A stretch of 64,000 bases of DNA from Blautia wexlerae DSM 19850 (lineage in GTDB: Bacteria > Bacillota > Clostridia > Lachnospirales > Lachnospiraceae), in assembly GCF_025148125.1 (NCBI RefSeq), contig NZ_CP102267.1, positions 1,052,001-1,116,000 of the forward strand, given 5' to 3'. Positions 17,620-28,550 of the stretch are shown here, one piece after another. Positions within the stretch are counted from its first letter, which is position 1. Each line of letters opens with the position of its first letter. The position numbers and the translations under genes are program-made. Under the pieces are notes generated by a model, which was given only the letters and a program-made list of their open reading frames with translations, was not told the origin of the DNA and made no database searches.

Positions 17620-19035
17620 ATGGGTGGAATTTTTGGAGTAGCATCAAAGTCCAGTTGCATTCTGGACCTTTTCTTCGGAATTGATTATCATTCCCATCTG
17701 GGAACACGCAGAGGCGGAATGGCAGTGTATGATAAGAAACGTGGTTTTGACCGCGTGATTCATAACATTGAAAATGCGCCGTTCAGGACCAAATTTGATG
17801 GTGACATTGGTGAGATGGAGGGAAATCTGGGAATCGGATGTATTTCAGATAATGAACCTCAGCCTCTTCTGGTGCGCTCTCATCTTGGCAACTTTGCAAT
17901 TACCACAGTTGGAAAGATCAATAACATGGATGAACTGATTGCCAACTGTTTTAAAAACGGATGCACTCATTTTCTGGAAATGAGTGGAGGAAGCGTAAAT
18001 CCCACAGAAATGGTAGCTGCACTGATCAATCAGAAAGACAACATGATTGAGGGAATCCGTTATGCGCAGGAAGTGATAGAAGGTTCCATGACCATGCTGA
18101 TCCTGACACCAAAGGGGATTCTGGCAGCACGTGACCGTCTGGGAAGGACTCCACTGATCGTGGGAAAGAAAGAAGATGCCTGTTGTGTATCTTTTGAAAG
18201 CTTTGCATACCTGAATCTTGGATATGAAGACCTGAAAGAACTGGGCCCCGGAGAAATTGTTGCAGTGACTCCGGACGGTGTGGAAACCCTGCAGAAACCA
18301 GGGGAAGAGATGCGAATCTGTTCTTTCCTCTGGGTATATTACGGATATCCTACTTCGGCATACGAGGGTGTGAATGTAGAAGAAATGCGTTATCATTGCG
18401 GTGATATGCTGGCCAGGAGAGACAGGGGAGAAGTAAATCCCGATATTGTAGCCGGTGTTCCGGATTCCGGTATTGCCCATGCAATCGGATATGCGAACCA
18501 GTCCGGTGTGCCTTTTGCCCGTCCGTTTATCAAATATACACCAACCTGGCCAAGATCATTTATGCCTACACAGCAGAGCCAGAGAAATCTTATCGCAAGA
18601 ATGAAGCTGATTCCTGTACATCGTCTGATCAAGGATAAGAGCCTTCTGATGATCGATGATTCTATTGTACGTGGAACACAGTTAAGAGAAACAACGGAAT
18701 TTCTTTACAGAAATGGTGCAAAGGAAGTACATATCCGTCCTGCGTGTCCGCCTTTACTTTATGGATGCAAATATCTGAATTTCTCACGTTCTAAATCGGA
18801 GATGGATCTGATCACAAGACGTGTGATCGCCAAACGCGAGGGAGAGAATGTCAGTGATAAAGTCCTGGCAGACTATGCAGATCCAAATTCAACAAATTAT
18901 AAAGAAATGCTAGAAGAAATCCGTAAGGAGCTGAATTTCACATCACTGAAATTCCACAGACTTGATGATCTGAAAGCTTCCATTGGAATTTCACCATGTA
19001 AACTCTGTACCTATTGCTGGGATGGAAAAGAATAA
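17620..19035 (+). CDS. Amidophosphoribosyltransferase-like protein lacking the N-terminal catalytic cysteine
   Basis: A PurF-family protein of 471 residues, with an N-terminal glutaminase (Ntn) fold and a C-terminal phosphoribosyltransferase domain. The PRPP loop MIDDSIVRGTQL is near 343-354. Cysteines in the positions of the PurF iron-sulfur ligands are present (Cys234, Cys383, then CKLCTYC at 460-466). The N-terminus reads MGGIFGVASKSSC: the residue after Met, which must be the Cys nucleophile in a working glutaminase, is Gly. ATG 17620 is well placed behind AGGAG (17606-17610); an upstream in-frame ATG at 17584 has no such site. It may use ammonia, act on another amine, or be a paralogue of the true PurF encoded elsewhere. 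Confidence 0.85.
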   Translation: MGGIFGVASKSSCILDLFFGIDYHSHLGTRRGGMAVYDKKRGFDRVIHNIENAPFRTKFDGDIGEMEGNLGIGCISDNEPQPLLVRSHLGNFAITTVGKINNMDELIANCFKNGCTHFLEMSGGSVNPTEMVAALINQKDNMIEGIRYAQEVIEGSMTMLILTPKGILAARDRLGRTPLIVGKKEDACCVSFESFAYLNLGYEDLKELGPGEIVAVTPDGVETLQKPGEEMRICSFLWVYYGYPTSAYEGVNVEEMRYHCGDMLARRDRGEVNPDIVAGVPDSGIAHAIGYANQSGVPFARPFIKYTPTWPRSFMPTQQSQRNLIARMKLIPVHRLIKDKSLLMIDDSIVRGTQLRETTEFLYRNGAKEVHIRPACPPLLYGCKYLNFSRSKSEMDLITRRVIAKREGENVSDKVLADYADPNSTNYKEMLEEIRKELNFTSLKFHRLDDLKASIGISPCKLCTYCWDGKE

Positions 19036-19069
19036 GTAACGAACAAGAAACAGAAGAGGAGATGCAGAT

Positions 19070-19672
19070 TTGTCGGTAACAAACAACGGGAAACAGAAAC
19101 GGAATAAAAAGAAAAAAAGACTTATAAAACTTCTGATAATTGTAATTATCCTGTTTATCCTGCTTATGCTGGCAGGCACTCTGTTGCTTCAACACAGAAA
19201 GAATGTGGACAGAGAGCAGAGAAAAGCAGAAGCGATCGCGGCATTGGAAAGAGTTCCCACTGTAACACCGACACCTGCAGCTACGCCCACACCTACCCCA
19301 ACACCGATTCCTACGGTAACGCCCACACCGGTTCTGGAACGGGCTTATGTTTTTAATCCGGAGGATTATCTGGGAACCTGGCGCAGTAAGAACGGCAGGG
19401 TTAAAATCAAAATTAAGAAACTCAGTCAGAAGTCGGTTACCTTTACTTATTCACAGACAAATAAGAAAAAGACAGCCACCTGCAAGGCAAAAGTAAAGAA
19501 ATCCGTCGCAGGAAATGCAACCAGATTCTCGTTTACAGACTCGCTGGGAAATGTAGCAAAGGGTTATCTTACCTTTGATAATGGTCGTCTTTATGTGAAT
19601 ATTAAGACAAAAACAAAAGCGGAGGGTGCAAAAGTCCATCCTTCTGTGGATACTGTTATGATAAAAGAATAA
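19070..19672 (+). CDS. Membrane-anchored extracytoplasmic protein of unknown function
   Basis: 200 residues from a TTG start behind AGAGGAG; the ATG just upstream runs into a stop after five codons. A basic N-terminus (KQKRNKKKKR) is followed by one strong membrane segment (about 22-40), giving an inside-to-outside topology. Next is a Thr/Pro linker of repeated TPTP units (about 62-85), then a roughly 100-residue beta-rich domain with regular alternating Lys, beginning DYLGTWRSKNGRVKIKIKKL. I do not recognise the domain family; it recalls small beta-barrel binding modules. It is 34 bases downstream of the PurF-like gene and ends at a shared terminator. Confidence 0.7.
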   Translation: MSVTNNGKQKRNKKKKRLIKLLIIVIILFILLMLAGTLLLQHRKNVDREQRKAEAIAALERVPTVTPTPAATPTPTPTPIPTVTPTPVLERAYVFNPEDYLGTWRSKNGRVKIKIKKLSQKSVTFTYSQTNKKKTATCKAKVKKSVAGNATRFSFTDSLGNVAKGYLTFDNGRLYVNIKTKTKAEGAKVHPSVDTVMIKE

Positions 19673-19682
19673 AAGATACGAA

Positions 19683-19734
19683 AAATATAAAAGGATTCAG
19701 TAACATAAACAGTTACAGGAATCCTTTTATATTT
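19683..19734. terminator. Bidirectional Rho-independent terminator
   Basis: A 16-base-pair outer stem (AAATATAAAAGGATTC with its complement) encloses GTAAC/GTTAC. It has A and T tracts on both sides, so it serves the plus-strand gene at 19070 and the minus-strand XRE gene. Confidence 0.9.
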
Positions 19735-19750
19735 AAAAAAGTGATTTTAC

Positions 19751-19966
19751 TTATTTATTCATCTCTTTTTTATCAGTGCGTCCTACCAGATAATCAACAC
19801 TTATGTCGTAATAATTTGCCAGTCTGATAAGCATTTCAACCGGGATATTGCGTGAACCTGTCTCATAGTGAGAGTAGGAACGCTGGCTGATGTGAAGAAT
19901 TTCGCTGAGCTGTTTCTGTGACATGTCAGCATCTGTACGTAAATCCTGAATACGCTGAAATTTCAT
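19751..19966 (-). CDS. XRE-family HTH transcriptional regulator
   Basis: A 71-residue protein consisting of little more than a Cro/C1-type helix-turn-helix. It contains MKFQRIQDLRTDADMSQKQL, then SEILHISQRSYSHYETG as the recognition region, and the family tail LANYYDISVDYLVGRTD. I place the start at ATG 19964-19966, behind AGAGGTG; a longer reading frame upstream has no domain content. It lies divergent to comM. Two direct repeats in the intervening region (20050-20065, 20075-20090) are candidate binding sites that overlap the plus-strand promoter, so it may repress itself, comM, or both. Confidence 0.88.
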   Translation of the reverse strand: MKFQRIQDLRTDADMSQKQLSEILHISQRSYSHYETGSRNIPVEMLIRLANYYDISVDYLVGRTDKKEMNK

Positions 19967-20049
19967 ATAGTTCACCTCTCTGTTTTGTAGTGTACTCCCA
20001 AACATGATCTGTGAAAAGCCTTCGCAGATTATGTACTGAAAAAAAGTAT

Positions 20050-20099
20050 AAAACAGAACAAAATGAACGGTTGCAAAACAGAGCAAAATGGTCTATTAT
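20050..20099. promoter_or_regulatory. Direct repeats overlapping the comM promoter
   Basis: Two 16-base direct repeats, AAAACAGAACAAAATG (20050-20065) and AAAACAGAGCAAAATG (20075-20090), differ at one base and start 25 bases apart. The second overlaps a plus-strand promoter, TTGCAA (20071-20076), 17 bases, TATTAT (20094-20099). They are candidate operators for the XRE protein. Confidence 0.55.
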
Positions 20100-20210
20100 A
20101 AAAATAATCTTTTTTCTAATCTGATTTCTGAAATAATTTCCAATACAATTTAAGTGATGTAACTATTCAGTCGTCCGCTGTTTGGTGAGCATAAATATCG
20201 GGGGAGATTT

Positions 20211-21767
20211 ATGCCGGAAGAAAGGAGTTTATATTTGTTTGCAAGTGTATTATCAGCTGCAATTTTTGGGGTGGAAGTATGCCCTGTGCAGGTAGAAGCT
20301 GATGTAAGTAACGGACTTCCTTCCTTTATCATGGTAGGATTTCCTTCTGCGCAGGTAAAGGAAGCGCAGGAACGGGTACGCACAGCACTCAAGAATAATG
20401 GTTATCAGTTTCCACCAAAGAGAATTACCGTCAATTTTGCTCCTGCAGACATGAAGAAAGAGGGAGCCGGTTTTGATGTACCGGTGGCAGCAGCAGTGTT
20501 AGCTGCTTTTGAGATGATCAGCCCTCAGGTTGTCAGCAGAGTTATGATGGCAGGGGAGATCGGTCTGGACGGAGAAATCCATGGGATATCCGGAATCCTG
20601 CCGATTGTATTGTGTGCAAGAAGTTTGGGCAGTCGTTTTTGCGTAGTTCCCTATGAGAATCTGAAAGAAGGAAGACTGATCAGGGATGTGCCGGTAGCAG
20701 GAGTAAAAAATTTACGGGAACTGGTCGAGTGTCTTAAGAATCCGGAACCCTATCTGAAGAGGGAAATACAGGAAGAAATTCCTTCTATTATAAATACAGA
20801 TATGGGAATGGATTTTTCAGACATTGAAGGACAGGAAGGGGCAAAAAGAGCGGCGGAAATTGCAGTAAGCGGATTTCACAATCTTCTTCTTATCGGACCT
20901 CCGGGAACGGGCAAAACCATGCTTGCCAGAAGACTGCCGACGATCATGCCTGGGCTTGGCTTTGAAGAAAAGCTGGAGCTTACCAGAATTTACAGTATTG
21001 CAGGACTTCTTTCAAGAGAACATCCTCTGATCGATGAGCGACCATTTCGCAGCCCTCATCATACAAGTACTCCGCAGGCAATTGCAGGAGGCGGGCGTAA
21101 TCCCAGACCCGGCGAAATCACTCTTGCGCATAAAGGTGTACTCTTTCTGGATGAAATGCCGGAATTTTCCAGAGCAAGTCTGGAACTTCTGCGACAGCCC
21201 ATGGAGGATAAAGTGATCCAGATAGCCAGAGCAAGCGGAACTTACAACTTTCCGGCGGATTTTATGTTATGTGCAGCGATGAATCCCTGTCCCTGCGGTT
21301 ATTATCCGGATTTAAACAGATGCACCTGTACAGCAGGTGAGATCACACATTATATGGGAAAAATCAGTCGCCCTCTTCTGGACAGAATTGATATCAGCAC
21401 TGAGGTACCGCCGGTTTCTTTTTCACAGCTTCACTGTGGAAGAAAGGGAGAAAATTCCGCTGCTATCAGAAAAAGAGTGGAAAAAGTACAGAAGATCCAG
21501 GAAGAACGGTATAAAGATGAGAAAATAAATTTTAACGGGCAGCTGAAGAGCAGTCTGATCGATAAATTCTGCCCTCTTACAGACAGCGCATCCCGACTTC
21601 TGGCAAGAGCCTTTGAAAAAATCGCATTCAGTGCCAGATCCTATCACAGGATCCTGAAGGTAGCCAGAACAATTGCGGATATGGAAGGGGAAGAAATGAT
21701 TGCCGGTCATCATATCGGAGAAGCACTTTCGTACAGGGCATTTGACAAAGATTCTGTCATAAAATAA
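20211..21767 (+). CDS. comM: YifB/ComM family Mg-chelatase-like AAA+ ATPase
   Basis: A 518-residue AAA+ helicase-type protein. It has an N-terminal Lon-like substrate domain (ASVLSAAIFGVEVCPVQVEA), Walker A LLIGPPGTGKTM near residue 227, Walker B VLFLDEMPEF near 310, and a C-terminal Mg_chelatase_C domain. Cysteine-rich CAAMNPCPCGYYPDLNRCTC is also characteristic. In naturally transformable bacteria ComM drives branch migration during strand integration, and dprA follows here. Two starts are possible: ATG 20211 behind GGGGAG, or TTG 20235 behind AAGGAG at ideal spacing. The latter gives the more usual family N-terminus (510 residues). Confidence 0.93.
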   Translation: MPEERSLYLFASVLSAAIFGVEVCPVQVEADVSNGLPSFIMVGFPSAQVKEAQERVRTALKNNGYQFPPKRITVNFAPADMKKEGAGFDVPVAAAVLAAFEMISPQVVSRVMMAGEIGLDGEIHGISGILPIVLCARSLGSRFCVVPYENLKEGRLIRDVPVAGVKNLRELVECLKNPEPYLKREIQEEIPSIINTDMGMDFSDIEGQEGAKRAAEIAVSGFHNLLLIGPPGTGKTMLARRLPTIMPGLGFEEKLELTRIYSIAGLLSREHPLIDERPFRSPHHTSTPQAIAGGGRNPRPGEITLAHKGVLFLDEMPEFSRASLELLRQPMEDKVIQIARASGTYNFPADFMLCAAMNPCPCGYYPDLNRCTCTAGEITHYMGKISRPLLDRIDISTEVPPVSFSQLHCGRKGENSAAIRKRVEKVQKIQEERYKDEKINFNGQLKSSLIDKFCPLTDSASRLLARAFEKIAFSARSYHRILKVARTIADMEGEEMIAGHHIGEALSYRAFDKDSVIK

Positions 21768-21787
21768 AGGTCAGTGAGGTATTTTAT

Positions 21788-22705
21788 ATGGAAAGAACTG
21801 ATGTGAAAAATAATCATACAGAAGAATACAGTACAGGTCAGATACGATGTATTGAGAAATCAGATCCGGAATATCCTCAGATAATGAAGCAGTATGCCTC
21901 CATGCCGGCAAAGCTTTATGTAAAAGGCAGACTTCCTGATCCTAAGAGAAGAACGGTGGCAGTGATCGGTGCCAGAATGTGCAGTCCTTATGGAAGGATG
22001 CAGGCATTCCGGTATGCGAAAGCGTTAAGTGTAGCTGGAGTCCAGATTATCAGCGGTATGGCACTTGGCATTGATTCAGAAGGACATAAAGGCGCACTGG
22101 AAGGAAAGATGCCTACATTTGCGGTGCTTGGAAGTGGTGTTGATGTATGCTACCCGAAATCTAACAGAAAACTCTATGAGAGGATCTTGTGGGAAAATGG
22201 TGGGATCATCAGTGAATGTCCACTGGGTTCAGGACCTGTTTCCTGGCATTTCCCGGCGCGAAACCGGATCATCAGTGCTTTGTCAGACGCGGTTCTGGTA
22301 GTGGAAGCAAAAGAAAACAGCGGTTCGCTGATCACTGCGGGATTTGCACTGGAACAGGGAAAGATGGTCTATGCGATTCCGGGGGCAGTGACAGATGAAC
22401 TTAGCAGAGGCTGTCATAAGCTGATCTACGACGGCGCAGGGATTGCATACTGTCCGGAAATTATGCTGGAAGAACTTGGAATTTCGATGGAAAAAGTAAC
22501 ACAAAACGGTGAAAAAAACAACTTGGGACTTGCAAGAGATTTGAATATGGTGTATAGTTGTCTCGATTTACGACCAAAAAATCCCGACTACATTGTGAGA
22601 AAAACAGGCTTTTCCCCGGCACAGGTAAGCAACTGTCTTGTGGAACTGACACTGCGGGGGCTCATAAGAGAGAGCGGGAGACATTATTATGTAAAAGACA
22701 GTTGA
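21788..22705 (+). CDS. dprA: DNA-processing protein DprA (Smf)
   Basis: RecA loader for incoming single-stranded DNA in transformation, 305 residues. The Rossmann-like core shows AVIGARMCSPYGRM near residue 55, IISGMALGIDSEGHKGAL near 85, LGSGVDVCYPKSNRKLYE and FPARNRIISALSDAVLVVEA. The C-terminal 60 residues look like the winged-helix DprA_WH domain (NPDYIVRKTGFSPAQVSNCL). It starts 20 bases after comM. Together they suggest a retained DNA-uptake or recombination capacity, though DprA is conserved even in bacteria not known to be transformable. Confidence 0.95.
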   Translation: MERTDVKNNHTEEYSTGQIRCIEKSDPEYPQIMKQYASMPAKLYVKGRLPDPKRRTVAVIGARMCSPYGRMQAFRYAKALSVAGVQIISGMALGIDSEGHKGALEGKMPTFAVLGSGVDVCYPKSNRKLYERILWENGGIISECPLGSGPVSWHFPARNRIISALSDAVLVVEAKENSGSLITAGFALEQGKMVYAIPGAVTDELSRGCHKLIYDGAGIAYCPEIMLEELGISMEKVTQNGEKNNLGLARDLNMVYSCLDLRPKNPDYIVRKTGFSPAQVSNCLVELTLRGLIRESGRHYYVKDS

Positions 22706-22836
22706 CGATTTATGATTATTGTGCTTCACGTTTCTGCGGCGCAGGGCGATTTTCATATGTAACAATATCGCTGTCAGGCAATGTGCCCGTTCAGGGACAC
22801 TGTGAAGAATAACAGATTACGACTAGGAGAGGTAGC

Positions 22837-24906
22837 ATGGCGAAATATCTGGTGATAGTAGAATCACCTGCAAAAGTGAAAACAATAAAGAAATTTCTCG
22901 GTGCGAATTACGATGTGGAAGCTTCTAACGGACATGTCCGTGATTTCCCGAAGAGTCAGTTCGGAATTGATGTTGAGCATGATTTTGAACCCAAATATAT
23001 AACGATCAGAGGAAAGGGAGAACTGCTTGCAAAGCTTCGCAAGGCTGCAAAGAAAGCAGATAAGATTTATCTTGCAACTGACCCTGACCGCGAGGGAGAG
23101 GCAATTTCCTGGCATCTGATGCAGGCATTAAAAGAAGATCCGAAGAAGATGCACAGGATTACCTTTAACGAGATTACCAAGACAGCAGTAAAATCATCGA
23201 TCAAACAGGCCAGAGACCTGGATATGGATCTGGTAGATGCACAGCAGGCAAGACGTATGCTTGACCGTATGGTAGGTTATACCATCAGCCCGCTTCTCTG
23301 GGCAAAAGTCAAGAGAGGCTTAAGTGCGGGGCGCGTACAGTCTGTTGCGCTTCGTATCATCTGTGACAGAGAAGATGAGATCAATGCGTTTATTCCGGAA
23401 GAATACTGGAGCCTGGAGGGAGATTTTCAGGTGAAGGGTGAGAAGAAACCGCTGCAGGCGAAGTTTTATGGAACAGATAAAAAGATGGATATCCACAGCA
23501 AAGAGGAAATGGATAAACTTCTGGCCTCTCTGAAAGATAAAGAATATGAGATCAATGAAGTAAAGAAAGGCGAGAGGATCAAGAATGCACCGCTTCCCTT
23601 TACTACAAGTACCTTACAGCAGGAAGCAGCCAAGACCTTAAACTTTTCCACACAGAAGACAATGCGTCTGGCACAGCAGCTGTATGAAGGAATTGATATC
23701 AAAGGAAATGGAACGGTAGGTGTGATCTCTTATCTGCGTACAGATTCTACCCGAATCTCAGAGGAAGCAGATGCTGCTGCAAGAGAATATATCACTGCTC
23801 AGTACGGAGAGGATTATGTTTCAAAGTCTGAGAAAGCTGTGAAAAAGGGACAGAAGATCCAGGATGCTCACGAAGCGATCCGTCCTACAGACATCAGCCG
23901 TACACCGGCTGTACTGAAGGAATCTCTTTCAAGAGATCAGTTCAGACTGTATCAGCTTATCTGGAGACGTTTTGCGGCCAGCAGAATGGCTCCTGCAAAA
24001 TACGAAACAACATCTGTAAAGATTGGTGCAGACCAGTATATTTTTACAGTCTCTGCCTCCAAGATCATATTTGACGGATTTATGTCTGTATACACAGATG
24101 AAGAGGACCAGAAAAAAGGAAATGTTCTGAATCAGAGTCTTGAAAGAGGAATGAAGCTTAGTCTTAAGGAACTGAAACCAGAACAGCATTTCACGCAGCC
24201 GCCTGCACATTATACAGAGGCATCTCTGGTCAAGACTATGGAAGAACTGGGAATCGGACGTCCAAGTACCTATGCGCCGACGATCACAACGATCATCAGC
24301 CGCCGTTATGTTGCAAAAGAACAGAAGAACCTGTATGTTACAGAGTTGGGGGAAGTTGTCAATAATATTATGAAACAGGCTTTCCCGAGTATTGTAGATG
24401 TAAATTTCACTGCGACTATGGAAGGGCTTCTGGACTGTGTGGCAGCAGGAACTGTAAAGTGGAAGACAGTAGTAAGCAACTTCTATCCGGATCTGAAGAA
24501 GGATGTAGATGCTGCAGAGGAAGAACTTGAAAAGGTTGATATTCAGGATGAAGTGACAGATGTGATCTGCGAAAACTGTGGCAGACATATGGTGATCAAA
24601 TATGGTCCTCATGGACGATTCCTTGCATGTCCGGGATTTCCGGAATGCAAAAATACCAAACCATATTTTGAGAAGATCGGGGTGGCATGTCCGAAATGTG
24701 GAAAAGAGATTGTGCTTAAGAAAACAAAAAAAGGACGTAAGTACTACGGATGTGAGGATAATCCGGATTGTGATTTCATGTCCTGGCAGAAACCATCAGC
24801 AAAGAAATGCCCGAAATGTGGAAGCTATATGGTGGAAAAGGGGAATAAGCTTGTCTGCAGCCAGGAGACATGTGGATATGTAGAGACAAAGGACGAGAAA
24901 GAATAA
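22837..24906 (+). CDS. topA: DNA topoisomerase I
   Basis: Type IA topoisomerase relaxing negative supercoils, 689 residues. The Toprim domain begins YLVIVESPAKVKTIKKFLG and contains TDPDREGEAISWH. The active-site Tyr299 is in VISYLRTDSTRIS. Three C-terminal zinc modules are seen: CENCGRHM...CPGFPEC, CPKCGKEI...CEDNPDC and CPKCGSYM...CSQETC. ATG at 22837 follows AGGAGAGG. It sits between dprA and codY, the common clostridial order dprA-topA-codY, and ends at a strong terminator. Confidence 0.97.
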   Translation: MAKYLVIVESPAKVKTIKKFLGANYDVEASNGHVRDFPKSQFGIDVEHDFEPKYITIRGKGELLAKLRKAAKKADKIYLATDPDREGEAISWHLMQALKEDPKKMHRITFNEITKTAVKSSIKQARDLDMDLVDAQQARRMLDRMVGYTISPLLWAKVKRGLSAGRVQSVALRIICDREDEINAFIPEEYWSLEGDFQVKGEKKPLQAKFYGTDKKMDIHSKEEMDKLLASLKDKEYEINEVKKGERIKNAPLPFTTSTLQQEAAKTLNFSTQKTMRLAQQLYEGIDIKGNGTVGVISYLRTDSTRISEEADAAAREYITAQYGEDYVSKSEKAVKKGQKIQDAHEAIRPTDISRTPAVLKESLSRDQFRLYQLIWRRFAASRMAPAKYETTSVKIGADQYIFTVSASKIIFDGFMSVYTDEEDQKKGNVLNQSLERGMKLSLKELKPEQHFTQPPAHYTEASLVKTMEELGIGRPSTYAPTITTIISRRYVAKEQKNLYVTELGEVVNNIMKQAFPSIVDVNFTATMEGLLDCVAAGTVKWKTVVSNFYPDLKKDVDAAEEELEKVDIQDEVTDVICENCGRHMVIKYGPHGRFLACPGFPECKNTKPYFEKIGVACPKCGKEIVLKKTKKGRKYYGCEDNPDCDFMSWQKPSAKKCPKCGSYMVEKGNKLVCSQETCGYVETKDEKE

Positions 24907-24931
24907 TAACGGATTGTAAATGTTATAAATG

Positions 24932-24985
24932 GGACTGTTGCAGCAGTTGAAAATGAATTTCATTAATGCAACAGTTCCGTTTTTT
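24932..24985 (+). terminator. Terminator of topA
   Basis: GGACTGTTGCA (24932-24942) pairs with TGCAACAGTTCC (24967-24978), followed by a T-run to 24985. Confidence 0.88.
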
Positions 24986-25075
24986 GTCTTACAGTCAGTG
25001 ACTTTCTGACTTTTTGTCTTCAATCCTTTGAATTTTTGATGATGATATTTATTGAATAATATTATAAAAGGAATC

Positions 25076-25090
25076 TATTTTCAGAAAAGC
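25076..25090. promoter_or_regulatory. CodY box upstream of codY
   Basis: TATTTTCAGAAAAGC matches the CodY consensus AATTTTCWGAAAATT at 12 of 15 positions, with an intact TTTTCAGAAAA core. It lies about 30 bases upstream of the codY -35, consistent with autoregulation. Confidence 0.55.
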
Positions 25091-25121
25091 AAAAATAAAT
25101 AAAAAAATAGTAAAATTTGTC

Positions 25122-25150
25122 TTGTAATTTGACTTTAAAACGTGTAAAAT
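25122..25150 (+). promoter_or_regulatory. Promoter of codY
   Basis: TTGTAA (25122-25127), a 17-base spacer and TAAAAT (25145-25150), leaving a leader of about 120 bases in which no further element is recognised. Confidence 0.5.
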
Positions 25151-25277
25151 CAAAGTATCAGTAATGTTAATGACCATGTGTGTCTGAATCTTCCTTGCGA
25201 GCAAAAGAAAGTGACTGCTCATTTATGAAATAATGACAGAAAGATTTCGGATATGTACAGGGTGAAAGGAGGACAAT

Positions 25278-26063
25278 ATGAGTGTTCAGCTGCTGGATAG
25301 AACAAGAAAAATTAATAAACTTCTGCATAACAGCAGTTCCAGCAAAGTGGTATTTAATGACATCTGTCAGGTTCTGATGGAGACACTGAGTTCCAACATT
25401 CTGGTTCTCAGTAAAAAAGGAAAGGTTCTGGGTGTCAGTTTATGCCCGGGAGTAGAGGAGATCACTGAACTGATCGAGGACAAGGTTGGCGGATATGTAG
25501 ATTCCCTGTTAAACGAGAGATTTCTGGGTGTCCTGTCAACAAAAGAGAATGTAAATCTTCAGACACTGGGATTTGAACATGTATCAAGCAGTTATCAGGG
25601 AATCATTAATCCGATAGATATTGCAGGGGAACGACTGGGTACTGTATTTATGTATCGTTATGAGAAACCATATGACATTGAAGATATTATTGTCAGTGAA
25701 TATGGAACAACCGTTGTAGGGCTTGAGATGATGAGAGCGGTTCATGAAGAGAATGCTGAGGAGGACAGAAAGCAGCAGGTAGTGAAATCTGCGTTTAATA
25801 CTTTATCTTTCTCCGAACTGGAGGCGATCATCCATATTTTTGATGAACTTGACGGAGATGAGGGAATCCTGGTTGCAAGTAAGATCGCAGACCGCGTGGG
25901 AATCACCAGATCTGTTATCGTAAACGCTTTGAGGAAGTTTGAAAGTGCCGGTGTGATTGAATCCAGATCTTCCGGTATGAAAGGAACCTACATTAAAGTG
26001 CTGAATGAAGTCATCTTTGATGAACTGGAAGAGATTAAAGCTCAGAGAAATAAGAAATCCTGA
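25278..26063 (+). CDS. codY: GTP- and branched-chain-amino-acid-sensing global regulator CodY
   Basis: Pleiotropic regulator of nutrient-limitation genes in low-GC Gram-positives, 261 residues. The N-terminal GAF ligand domain (about 1-160) contains NILVLSKKGKVLGVSL and the QGIINPIDIAGERLGT strand. The C-terminal winged helix has the signature ASKIADRVGITRSVIVNALR and ends ESRSSGMKGTYIKVLN. ATG 25278 follows AAAGGAGG. Likely targets in this window are ilvE, which it commonly controls elsewhere, and its own gene through the box at 25076. It is monocistronic, with a hairpin right after. Confidence 0.97.
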   Translation: MSVQLLDRTRKINKLLHNSSSSKVVFNDICQVLMETLSSNILVLSKKGKVLGVSLCPGVEEITELIEDKVGGYVDSLLNERFLGVLSTKENVNLQTLGFEHVSSSYQGIINPIDIAGERLGTVFMYRYEKPYDIEDIIVSEYGTTVVGLEMMRAVHEENAEEDRKQQVVKSAFNTLSFSELEAIIHIFDELDGDEGILVASKIADRVGITRSVIVNALRKFESAGVIESRSSGMKGTYIKVLNEVIFDELEEIKAQRNKKS

Positions 26064-26094
26064 TATAGAAGCTTCCATAAATAATGAATGCAAG

Positions 26095-26127
26095 AAGGCT
26101 GTCTGCTGTATGGTGGACGGTCTTTTT
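26095..26127 (+). terminator. Terminator of codY
   Basis: AAGGCTGTCTGC pairs, with several G-T pairs, to GGTGGACGGTCTT, and the hairpin is followed by five T. Confidence 0.7.
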
Positions 26128-26304
26128 ATTATGTTACAGGAATTATAGCAAGCCTCTTAATTGATGTATTTGAAGACAATTCAACTGAATGCGAAAGACA
26201 AGGAAGATATGACAAAATTATTTGTAAATTAAGAAAACAAAAGAAAAAAAGAGTATATATAAGTAAAAAAGAGAATATAGATTATTTTATAATGATAAAA
26301 GCAC

Positions 26305-26333
26305 TTGCGAAATCGACTCATTTTCAATAATAT
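26305..26333 (+). promoter_or_regulatory. Promoter of groESL
   Basis: TTGCGA (26305-26310), a 17-base spacer and TAATAT (26328-26333). The predicted start falls just before the CIRCE element. Confidence 0.7.
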
Positions 26334-26344
26334 AAGGACAGTGA

Positions 26345-26371
26345 TTAGCACTCGAAGTAAATGAGTGCTAG
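26345..26371. promoter_or_regulatory. CIRCE operator (HrcA binding site)
   Basis: TTAGCACTC, a 9-base spacer, GAGTGCTAG: 17 of the 18 consensus arm positions match. It lies at the transcript start of groESL and indicates repression by HrcA, encoded elsewhere. Confidence 0.95.
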
Positions 26372-26475
26372 CAAAAATCGGCAGAATTAGACAGAGTGCC
26401 GAAACAGTTGCCGGATATTAAGAATAGCAGAGACGGTAACAGAGATTCCAGGTTGGAGAATAAAGGAGGATATAG

Positions 26476-26763
<288 letters not shown>

Positions 26764-26861
26764 GCAATATCAAAATAGAAAACATAAATGAAGATACTTA
26801 TAAGATAATATTTACAGGATGTAACATGAAATACCGGCTAAGTATCAGAAAGAATTCATAG

Positions 26862-28514
<1,653 letters not shown>

Positions 28515-28550
28515 TCTTTAATAAACGATAAAATTATACCGCAGTATGCT

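Noticed and set aside
26088..26330. Possible 80-residue gene between codY and groES
   Set aside because: It overlaps the codY terminator and the start of the groESL promoter, has no good ribosome site and no recognisable domain.
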